A DNA stretch of 12,118 nucleotides. Origin: Desulfuromonadaceae bacterium. GTDB lineage: Bacteria; Desulfobacterota; Desulfuromonadia; Geobacterales; Pseudopelobacteraceae. Both the position numbers and the translations under genes were made by a program. The notes under the pieces are model-generated. The model had not been told where the DNA came from. It saw only the letters and a list, made by a program, of their open reading frames with translations, and searched no databases. Every line of letters starts with the position of its first letter. Position 1 is the first letter of the stretch. Below, in pieces: positions 1-6,106 of this stretch. Location: contig JAQUCQ010000062.1 of the NCBI GenBank assembly GCA_028686145.1, positions 1 through 12,118 of the forward strand, given 5' to 3'.

Positions 1-519
1 AGGCCGGCACTCAGGGCAGCCAAGCGAATTAATCTGAAGCTCAGGCTCAGTCAAGCCAATTTCGCGAAAAAAAGAGGTCAACATATTCAGAACCTGGGCA
101 TCAGCCAGCGGATCATGTACACCGGTAATTTCAGCGCCTATCTGGTGAAATTGCCGATAACGTCCTTTTTGCGGACGTTCATAACGGAACATCGGCCCCA
201 GATAATACAATTTTGCTATCGGGTCCTGTGCATACAGTTTATGTTCAATGAACGCGCGCATGACTCCGGCAGTACCTTCCGGGCGCAAAGTAACACTATT
301 TTCACCCTTGTCGGTAAAGGTATACATCTCCTTCTCAACAATATCTGTTGCATCACCGATCGAGCGGCAGAAAAGCTCGGTTTTCTCCATTACCGGGACC
401 CGGATTTCACCAAAACCGTTACGTTCAAAAACCCGTCGGGCAGTCTGTTCAATATATTGCCAGCGTCCGGATTCATCAGGAAGAATGTCATTAAAACCTT
501 TGACAGCCGTAAGTGCCAC
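1..519 (-). CDS. hisS: Histidyl-tRNA synthetase, N-terminal part (runs off left edge)
   Basis: Class II aminoacyl-tRNA synthetase that charges tRNA-His in the cytoplasm. The first 173 residues are present and the frame is open to base 1, so the C-terminal 60% or so lies outside the window. Translation starts at a GTG (517-519) with an AGGTGAT Shine-Dalgarno sequence at 523-529, and gives VALTAVKGFNDILP, matching the usual HisRS N-terminus (MAITAIKGFNDILP type). LRPEGTAGVMRA (ATP/His-site strand) and the class II motif 2 FRYERPQKGRYRQFHQ (starting at residue 111) are clearly readable, followed by INSLGCPECRP at the edge. A terminator-like hairpin lies about 20 bp upstream, so it is unclear where the hisS promoter is. 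Identification is certain from the motifs; the GTG start is well supported by the Shine-Dalgarno sequence. Confidence 0.97.
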   Translation of the reverse strand, partial: MALTAVKGFNDILPDESGRWQYIEQTARRVFERNGFGEIRVPVMEKTELFCRSIGDATDIVEKEMYTFTDKGENSVTLRPEGTAGVMRAFIEHKLYAQDPIAKLYYLGPMFRYERPQKGRYRQFHQIGAEITGVHDPLADAQVLNMLTSFFREIGLTEPELQINSLGCPECRP

Positions 520-540
520 AAATCACCTCATAAAATAGTA

Positions 541-588
541 AAAATAAAAAATCCGGACCGCACACTACCACTGCAGAGCCGGACCGGA
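541..588 (-). terminator. Rho-independent terminator after the GGDEF regulator, upstream of hisS
   Basis: Read on the minus strand, TCCGGTCCG (588-580) and CGGTCCGGA (560-552) form a 9-bp stem with one central mismatch and a 19-nt loop. It is followed directly by TTTTTTATTTT (551-541). It starts 15 bp after the stop codon of the GGDEF gene. Stem quality and T-run are typical of an intrinsic terminator. The loop is rather long, and because the hisS Shine-Dalgarno sequence begins only about 12 bp later it could also act as an attenuator or partial terminator. Confidence 0.7.
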
Positions 589-603
589 ATAGTACAAATC
601 TAA

Positions 604-1968
604 TCAGGAAACGCCGGATACACGCTGAATACAGTTTTTCCCGGATGTTTTGCCGGCATACATTGCCCTGTCAGCCATTTCAAGCAGGACATCTTTTGAC
701 GCAGTATCATCAGGGCAACAGGCATAACCGATACTGCAGGTCAAACGGATAACCTGCCCATCGGGCCCCGAAAAATGATGAGCTTCGACATGCCTGCGAA
801 TACGGTCGGCAACCAGTTCGGCAGTCACACACGTAGTTTCTACGAGGATGGCGGTATATTCATCACCACCGTAACGAATAACGATATCAACATCCCGGAC
901 AGATTTTTTGATCAGGGTACCAAATTCTGCCAGTACCCGGCTACCGACAAGATGACCATGGATGTCGTTCACCTGTTTAAAAGAATCAACGTCAATAAAA
1001 AGCACGGCAAGGTGAGAAGCATACCGTTCTACCCGTTTCATTTCACGTTCGAGAGCGATATCGAGATAACGATGGTTATAGAGTCCACTGACATCATCGA
1101 TAAACATCAGATCTTTTGCTTTGGAAAATGTTTCTGCATTTTCAAAGGCACGTAAAGACTGATCAATCAAAAACAGAATATTCTTGCTGTTTTTCGTAAT
1201 GTCAGGAAGTGGATTTGAGGGCGTATTCAAAAGTACAATCATGCCGAATGCCGCTGAATGGGTGTAGAGCGGAATCAGAAAAGCTTCGGTAAACCCTTCT
1301 GAGCTGTAAGGCAATGATAGCTGCAGATGATGAAGTGAAAAATTTTCAGAAACTGGTGCTGCAAGTTGTGTCTGAATCTCTCCCGCAAGTAATCTGCCGA
1401 GTTCAGTGGAAATTCCTTTGGTTACCTTCAATTCAGGTGTCCCGTCAATCATAAAAAAGCCGAGAGCATGGCTGATTCCAGTTTCACGAGCAATCGCTTC
1501 AACAAGGAGGTAGTAAAGATGTTCGCGGTCCAAACAGCCAGCGATGGACTGACTGGCGCGAAACAGTGAAAGCATGTTCCTTAATTCATCATTTTCATCA
1601 AGAAGACGGCGTTGACGAATACACTGGGCAACTGAATGTTTAAATTCATCGGGATTAACAGGCTTTACGAGATAGTCCCGGGCACCATGCTTCAGGGCAA
1701 AAATTGCTGATTCCAGATTCGCATTACCGGTAACCATGATGACGTCAACCGTCGGATGGTTTTCACGGACCCGAGACAGGATTTCAAGTCCGCTGATATC
1801 AGGCATGACCAGATCGGTAATAACCAGAGAATACTGCCCGTTGGCAAGCATATCGAGCCCGTCGTTCCCACAGGATGCGGTTTCAACCTGATACCCTTCG
1901 CTTTGCAGCAGGTTTAAAAACATATCCCTGAAAAACCGGTCATCTTCAACTAACAGGATTGTATCCAT
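604..1968 (-). CDS. REC-GAF-like-GGDEF response regulator; predicted Hypr-type 3',3'-cGAMP synthase (GacA-like)
   Basis: A 454-residue cytoplasmic response regulator. Residues 1-120 are a receiver domain with the acidic pocket E8/D9/D10, phospho-acceptor D52 (LVITDLVMP), T80 and K102. Residues about 135-275 look like a GAF-type sensor/linker (weak assignment). Residues about 285-450 are a GGDEF domain: DDVSGLYNHR wide-turn motif at 291-300, metal-binding FIDVD at 324-328, active loop GGDEY at 367-371 (Y in place of the usual F), and an inhibitory I-site RxxD (R358-D361) five residues before it. The guanine-contacting Asn is kept (N334), but the residue equivalent to PleD Asp344 is Ser343 (in GHLVGS). 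In characterised Hypr enzymes (G. sulfurreducens GacA, Ser348) this Asp-to-Ser change goes with synthesis of 3',3'-cGAMP. Domain order, length and the hisS neighbour also fit GacA. The family call is firm; the product (cGAMP, c-di-GMP or a mixture) is inferred. A candidate promoter lies just upstream, after comEC. Confidence 0.93.
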   Translation of the reverse strand: MDTILLVEDDRFFRDMFLNLLQSEGYQVETASCGNDGLDMLANGQYSLVITDLVMPDISGLEILSRVRENHPTVDVIMVTGNANLESAIFALKHGARDYLVKPVNPDEFKHSVAQCIRQRRLLDENDELRNMLSLFRASQSIAGCLDREHLYYLLVEAIARETGISHALGFFMIDGTPELKVTKGISTELGRLLAGEIQTQLAAPVSENFSLHHLQLSLPYSSEGFTEAFLIPLYTHSAAFGMIVLLNTPSNPLPDITKNSKNILFLIDQSLRAFENAETFSKAKDLMFIDDVSGLYNHRYLDIALEREMKRVERYASHLAVLFIDVDSFKQVNDIHGHLVGSRVLAEFGTLIKKSVRDVDIVIRYGGDEYTAILVETTCVTAELVADRIRRHVEAHHFSGPDGQVIRLTCSIGYACCPDDTASKDVLLEMADRAMYAGKTSGKNCIQRVSGVS

Positions 1969-2003
1969 TTAGCGCCGCTCAATAAGTATATTTGTAAAAT
2001 TAT

Positions 2004-2033
2004 CGTACCTTATGTACTCTATTTCACGGTACG
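2004..2033. repeat. Interrupted dyad CGTACC-N18-GGTACG over the candidate promoter
   Basis: CGTACC (2004-2009) and GGTACG (2028-2033) are perfect inverted repeats 18 bp apart, roughly two helical turns centre to centre, with a further GTAC at 2014-2017. The arms flank the candidate -10 element of the GGDEF gene, the layout expected of an operator for a dimeric regulator. A transcript starting near 2004 would lack the dyad, so an RNA hairpin role is less likely. Chance occurrence cannot be excluded. Confidence 0.35.
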
Positions 2034-2040
2034 GAGTCAA
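2011..2040 (-). promoter_or_regulatory. Candidate sigma70 promoter for the GGDEF regulator
   Basis: On the minus strand, TTGACT (2040-2035) and TACATA (2016-2011) are separated by 18 bp, giving a predicted start near 2004, about 36 bp before the GGDEF start codon. It begins immediately after the comEC stop codon, so the GGDEF gene could be transcribed independently of comEC. The call is by eye, from consensus only. Confidence 0.45.
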
Positions 2041-2042
2041 TG

Positions 2043-4436
2043 TCATTCAGGCCTATAGGGGGTTGTAACAGACCAGCTGAATCCATTTGTGACAAGCTCA
2101 ATCGTTCCATCTCGATCCGTACGATACAAAGGGATCCGTTTAGATTTGAGCAGATCAACTGTCCGTCCCGAAGGAAGGCCAAAACTATTTCCGGCACCGG
2201 CAGAAATCAATGCCAGTTCCGGGTGTACCCGTTCAAGAAAGGCCTCAGACGTTGAGAAGCGGCTGCCGTGATGCCCAATCTTAATGACCGTAGATTTCAA
2301 TTCATGCTGACCTGCAACCATCATCTGTTCGGCCTCAAAACCTGCATCGGCACAAAAAATCATGCTGAAGGTACCATAGCAAAGACGAAATACGAGCGAC
2401 TGCTCATTTACGCTCGACTCGTCATTCTCCTCCGGAGTTTGCAGGGATTTTCCCGGTGAGAGTACCGTAATGGTGACTGGCCCCGGAAGTGTAATGATGT
2501 CTCCGGCAACAAGTATACGCTGCGGAACCTTCCTTTTACCCAATTCACTCAGCACTTCGGCTGACACGCCCGTGCCGCTCCAGAATTCATCGACAGTGAA
2601 GTTTTTAATGATAAAGGGAAGACCGCCGCTATGGTCGGGATGATCATGCGTTGCTATCATCCTGTCAACACGTCCGACATGCAACGTTCCCAGAGCTGGG
2701 GCCAGTAGCCGTTGGCCGAAGTCGTGTCCGGTTTCATTCAGATACCCGCCTCCATCCACAAGGAGTGTCATACCATGCGGAAGTCTCACCAGCATTGATT
2801 CAGCCTGCCCGACACTAAGCATCGTAATATGCAGACGGTCATCCACAGTAGAGGCAACATACATATGCAACACACACGCACTGACCGGTATCAATATCCC
2901 CAAAACCGGGAGCAGGATTCTGCCGCGCACAAATGTTATGCACGTCATAAACATCAGGAAAAACAGCAGATCACAACGATTGATGCCATAAAACGTAATC
3001 ACCGGAAGAGAGGTACACCACATGATAAAATTATTAGAGAGATTTACCAGTGATGCGGCCGGCCAGAGCACAAAAGGAGCAAAGGATGGGAACAGCGTCA
3101 TAAGCGGCAGTGCAATAAATCCGGTTAACACCGCACCATAGCCAAGCAGTGGGACAATTATAAAATTGGTCAGAATTCCGTTGAATGAAGCGATTTTGAA
3201 GACAAACAGCACTGGGAGCAGGGTTACGCACGAGGCGACAGCAGATACGGCGACAAACTGGACCAGACTGCGCTGCCAGGCAGAAGATATGGTTGCAGTA
3301 CGCTTCATAATTAATGGAACAGCAACAAGTATTCCCCACAGAGACAAAAAAGAAAGTTGGAATGACACATCAAATAAAGTCGGTGGATTGATCGCCACCA
3401 AAATAAACGCTGCAAGCAAGAGTGTATTGATTGAATCTTGCTCTCTCTCTGTGAAGAGCGCCACAGCAAAAGCAAACAGCATAATGACCGATCGAGATGT
3501 TGCCGGTGCAGACCCGGTCAAAAACAGATATGCCAGCATAACCGGAACGACAATGAGTAAAGCAACCCTGCGGATATTCCAGCGCAATGCGGAGAATTCA
3601 CATCGAGTCAGCAACCAGATCACCACCATAGTTATAAACGCAGCGATAATACCAACATGAAAACCGGAAATAGACAGAATATGATTGACCCCCGCCCTGG
3701 TATAGGCATCGGCCAGATCCTGCGGAATCCGTCCTTGATCACCGATAAGCAATGCCGTCAGGATTGAAGATATCCGTTCATCATAAATTGAACACCGGAT
3801 ACCGTCTCCCAAATGTCGCGCTGTCCGGTCAACTGACCGTTGCCAGAAAACAACTGCAGCAGCACGAATAAGAACTATCTCACGTTCAGATGCGACTCGA
3901 CAGGTTGCCGATATCCCTTGAAATGCCAGATAGCGGGAATAATCAAATTCTCCCGGCAACCCCAGTAGATGTGGCACGGAAACACGGGAATTAAAGCGAA
4001 CCCGGTCTCCACGATTCAATGAAATTTTTCCTTCGCTGACTGACAATAGCAAAAGCCCGGTAGACGGCTCCGCACGCCCTCCACTGAATATGCGTTCAAC
4101 CTGAACGGTCATATGGCTTCCTTCAGAAGTAACTGAAGGCCGTGTTGTAATAACACCTTCTATAGTTATAGGGCTGGAGGAAGCTTTGGTGCTGATAGAA
4201 AAGGGGGATAGTTCGGGCGACAGCCAGGGATGCAGTGCACACAAACCCCAGAAAAAGAAAAACAGCGCAGTACAGGTGGAAAAAGGCCATGAATAGGGTA
4301 GAAAAGAAACGAGCACAAGACATGAAAAAACAGCTGCAACAAGGGTTATGTCACAACAATAGCCACCAAGCCCAGACAAAGCCACTCCGCAGGACATGAA
4401 GATAAATGGGATTAATAACGGCCAGCGACGTATCAT
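2043..4436 (-). CDS. comEC: ComEC/Rec2 family DNA-uptake channel with C-terminal metallo-beta-lactamase domain
   Basis: A 797-residue inner-membrane protein of the DNA-internalisation (competence) family, thought to form the channel through which single-stranded DNA enters the cytoplasm. Hydrophobic segments at about 8-70 are followed by an OB-like soluble region (about 90-190, with GDRVRF and LPGEFDYSRYL). Next comes the competence membrane domain (about 225-525) with the conserved HILSISGFHVG at 252-262 and multiple membrane spans. The C-terminal metallo-beta-lactamase-fold domain (about 535-790) has HDHPDH (597-602), CADAG (695-699) and GHHGSR (721-726). The usual GHP motif of this domain reads GLP here (NSFGLPS, 750-756), so one His is lost. 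The ATG at 4436 lacks a Shine-Dalgarno sequence; there is no ATG, GTG or TTG upstream in frame before a stop, and the start overlaps a leader ORF (ATGA). No other com gene is present, so competence itself cannot be concluded. Confidence 0.95.
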   Translation of the reverse strand: MIRRWPLLIPFIFMSCGVALSGLGGYCCDITLVAAVFSCLVLVSFLPYSWPFSTCTALFFFFWGLCALHPWLSPELSPFSISTKASSSPITIEGVITTRPSVTSEGSHMTVQVERIFSGGRAEPSTGLLLLSVSEGKISLNRGDRVRFNSRVSVPHLLGLPGEFDYSRYLAFQGISATCRVASEREIVLIRAAAVVFWQRSVDRTARHLGDGIRCSIYDERISSILTALLIGDQGRIPQDLADAYTRAGVNHILSISGFHVGIIAAFITMVVIWLLTRCEFSALRWNIRRVALLIVVPVMLAYLFLTGSAPATSRSVIMLFAFAVALFTEREQDSINTLLLAAFILVAINPPTLFDVSFQLSFLSLWGILVAVPLIMKRTATISSAWQRSLVQFVAVSAVASCVTLLPVLFVFKIASFNGILTNFIIVPLLGYGAVLTGFIALPLMTLFPSFAPFVLWPAASLVNLSNNFIMWCTSLPVITFYGINRCDLLFFLMFMTCITFVRGRILLPVLGILIPVSACVLHMYVASTVDDRLHITMLSVGQAESMLVRLPHGMTLLVDGGGYLNETGHDFGQRLLAPALGTLHVGRVDRMIATHDHPDHSGGLPFIIKNFTVDEFWSGTGVSAEVLSELGKRKVPQRILVAGDIITLPGPVTITVLSPGKSLQTPEENDESSVNEQSLVFRLCYGTFSMIFCADAGFEAEQMMVAGQHELKSTVIKIGHHGSRFSTSEAFLERVHPELALISAGAGNSFGLPSGRTVDLLKSKRIPLYRTDRDGTIELVTNGFSWSVTTPYRPE

Positions 4437-4456
4437 TGATACATAAAGTGGAGCAT
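4433..4456 (-). CDS. Probable 7-residue leader peptide translationally coupled to comEC
   Basis: An ATG at 4456 has a strong Shine-Dalgarno sequence GGGAGG (4466-4461) four bases upstream and encodes MLHFMYQ, ending in a TGA that overlaps the comEC start as ATGA. The comEC ATG itself has no Shine-Dalgarno sequence within range (GGGAGG is 24 nt away). This is the geometry of translational coupling: ribosomes loaded on the leader terminate on top of the comEC start and re-initiate. There is no run of regulatory codons, so classical attenuation is not suggested. It is too short for any statistical coding test; the evidence is positional only. Confidence 0.5.
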   Translation of the reverse strand: MLHFMYQ

Positions 4457-4690
4457 GAATCCTCCCTAAGTGATCATAATTTAACTATAAAAAGATCTTT
4501 ATACTATGCTTCACTATGTATCACAGCTTATGCCTCTTGAAAACATGACAATTGAATGGTAGAAGAATGATGTCTCCTGTAGAATGCTCCTCCTGATAAA
4601 GCAAAGGCTTCTGGAAAAGATTTAAGATTTCGAAATACCTTTCCGTGCAACACACTTTTCTGAAGCTGCCACACTTGGAGAACAAAAAGA
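4457..4690. other. Divergent intergenic region between comEC and the HD-GYP regulator
   Basis: About 230 bp, AT-rich on the comEC side, must carry the promoters for comEC (leftward) and the HD-GYP gene (rightward). On the minus strand TATAAA, TATAGT and TAAATT-like -10 candidates occur at 4475-4505, but no convincing -35 partner was found. On the plus strand TTGAAA (4537-4542), 17 bp, TAGAAG (4560-4565) is a weak candidate. I looked for a GEMM-I (c-di-GMP/cGAMP) riboswitch because of the neighbours; GCAAAGG occurs at 4601-4607 but the conserved stems and tetraloop receptor could not be built. No long inverted or direct repeats were seen. Confidence 0.5.
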
Positions 4691-5737
4691 ATGATGGAAC
4701 ATATTCTGATTGTTGATGATGAAGAGATGATCCGGGATTTACTTTCCTCCGCCCTTGCGCAGGAAGAGTACGTGTGTCATCAGGCGTCCAATGTTGACGA
4801 AGCCTTTGTAATTCTCGGCGAGCACCCTGTTGACCTCGTTATTTCAGATATCATGATGCCGGGTCGAAGTGGAGTCGAATTACTACGCGACCTGAAAAAA
4901 GTTGATCCAGACATCGCTGTCCTGATGATAACGGGGCTTTCCGATATGAACACCGCAATGGAGTGTGTCCACCTCGGAGCTGATGATTATATAACCAAAC
5001 CTTTCGGGATTAATCGTGTTGTCTTGACCGTAAAAAATCTGCTTGAACGGCGCTGTCTTGCCATTGAAAAGAAAAACTATCAGGTAAGCCTCGAGTTTAA
5101 AGTAATGGAGCAGACTTCCCAGATACGGAAAACTATGAATGAACTTTCCAGCGCCTACGATAACACCCTGGCAGCACTGGTAAAAGCCCTGGATGCGCGC
5201 GAGAAGGAAGTCGGCTCCCATTCGGAACGAGTCATGAACTTTGCATCGTTTCTGGGAGCAAAGTTGGGAATGGCGGGCAAAGAACTTCAGGAGCTCGCAA
5301 AAGGAGCATTACTGCATGATATTGGAAAGATAGGAATATCCGATAATATCCTGCTTAAAGCTGGCCCTCTTGACGATATTGAATGGGTGGAAATGCGCAG
5401 ACATCCGCACGTTGGTTATGCCATCTTGTCAGAAATAGACTTCTTGAAGATGCCGGCCCAGATAATTCTCACTCACCATGAACGCTATGATGGCACCGGC
5501 TATCCGAACCAACTCAAGGGAGAACAAATTCCGATTGGCTCGCGCATCTTTGCTATTGTCGATACACTGGATGCCATGACATCAGATCGACCATATCGTA
5601 AAGCTCTCCCTTTCGATCGAGCCACCGCCGAAATATTTAAATACCGGGGCAGCCAATTCGACCCGATAATAGCAGATCTTTTTCTTTCGATTCCTCGTAA
5701 ACACTGGGAAGAATGTGCAGGAAAACGATTTTTATAA
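4691..5737 (+). CDS. REC-HD-GYP response regulator, cyclic-dinucleotide phosphodiesterase
   Basis: A 348-residue cytoplasmic response regulator. Residues 1-120 are a receiver domain with D9/D10, phospho-acceptor D53 (LVISDIMMP), T81 and K103. Residues about 120-158 are a charged, helical linker. Residues about 159-340 are an HD-GYP domain with H177, the HD pair H209-D210 in HDIGK, H238, HH at 262-263, GYP at 270-272 and the DALT-like DAMTSDRPYR, so all the usual metal-ligand positions appear present. Such domains hydrolyse c-di-GMP to pGpG or GMP; some divergent members (PmxA of Myxococcus) prefer 3',3'-cGAMP. Substrate cannot be decided by eye. GGAG at 4677-4680 precedes tandem ATG codons (4691, 4694); the first is chosen on spacing, though the second is possible. 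The gene stands alone between divergent comEC and the convergent fbp cluster, with no sensor kinase in the window. Confidence 0.94.
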   Translation: MMEHILIVDDEEMIRDLLSSALAQEEYVCHQASNVDEAFVILGEHPVDLVISDIMMPGRSGVELLRDLKKVDPDIAVLMITGLSDMNTAMECVHLGADDYITKPFGINRVVLTVKNLLERRCLAIEKKNYQVSLEFKVMEQTSQIRKTMNELSSAYDNTLAALVKALDAREKEVGSHSERVMNFASFLGAKLGMAGKELQELAKGALLHDIGKIGISDNILLKAGPLDDIEWVEMRRHPHVGYAILSEIDFLKMPAQIILTHHERYDGTGYPNQLKGEQIPIGSRIFAIVDTLDAMTSDRPYRKALPFDRATAEIFKYRGSQFDPIIADLFLSIPRKHWEECAGKRFL

Positions 5738-5738
5738 A

Positions 5739-5769
5739 GAAAACGGGGTCAGACGAATCCGAACCCCGT
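5739..5769 (-). terminator. Rho-independent terminator of the fbp-small protein unit
   Basis: ACGGGGT (5743-5749) and ACCCCGT (5763-5769) form a 7-bp GC-rich stem with a 13-nt loop. Read leftward (minus strand) it is followed by TTTTCTTTAT, so it best terminates the minus-strand genes ending at 5795. It is also 5 bp after the HD-GYP stop codon, but on the plus strand it lacks a T-run, so rightward termination would be weak. Confidence 0.65.
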
Positions 5770-5794
5770 AACAAGCGTAATTTATAATATCTAA

Positions 5795-6094
5795 CTACTC
5801 TTCGTCTTCAAAAGCATCGTCCTCACCACCGTCAAAATCCTCCATTGCAAACGCGTCATCGTACCCTTCACCATCACCGTCATCCGCGTCAATATCATCA
5901 GCTTCTCCAGAAATATAGTGTTCAGGAATCTTGATTTCAACCTCGGCTATTTTCTCAAATCGGCTCAACACGGCAATATTCGTACAAAAACGGCCTTTCC
6001 TGTGATCACACGAATCTAAATCACACAGGTCGAACAGTTGAATTTCACTGCAGAGGCGTTGCGGAAGCGACGTTGGCTTTAGTACGGTAGGCAT
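5795..6094 (-). CDS. Small protein with four clustered Cys and a highly acidic C-terminal tail (function unknown)
   Basis: A 99-residue protein that I do not recognise as a named family, though similar small proteins beside fbp are recalled from Geobacter-type genomes. The N-terminal half has C15, C24, C29 and C37 plus H31 in a CDLDSCDHRKGRFC arrangement, suggesting a metal-binding (zinc or Fe-S) knuckle. The C-terminal 36 residues are extremely acidic (20 Asp or Glu, plus Gly) and probably disordered, resembling polyacidic protein- or cation-binding tails. There is no signal peptide or membrane segment, so it should be cytoplasmic. It starts 12 bp after the fbp stop codon and precedes a terminator, so it is almost certainly co-transcribed with fbp. 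A role in regulating or partnering FBPase is only a guess from position. Confidence 0.85.
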   Translation of the reverse strand: MPTVLKPTSLPQRLCSEIQLFDLCDLDSCDHRKGRFCTNIAVLSRFEKIAEVEIKIPEHYISGEADDIDADDGDGEGYDDAFAMEDFDGGEDDAFEDEE

Positions 6095-6106
6095 GACAAG
6101 CTTTCC

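Noticed and set aside
115..603. 162-codon plus-strand ORF at the left edge
   Set aside because: Antisense to hisS, whose class II synthetase motifs are unambiguous on the minus strand.
775..1155. 126-codon plus-strand ORF inside the GGDEF gene
   Set aside because: Antisense shadow of a strongly conserved domain; no Shine-Dalgarno sequence or recognisable protein features.
3166..3660. 164-codon plus-strand ORF inside comEC
   Set aside because: Antisense to the conserved membrane domain of comEC; composition without any family resemblance.
4590..4690. Possible GEMM-I (c-di-GMP/cGAMP) riboswitch upstream of the HD-GYP gene, prompted by GCAAAGG at 4601-4607
   Set aside because: The conserved P1/P2/P3 stems, the GAAA-type tetraloop and its receptor, and the spacing to a second conserved block could not be found.
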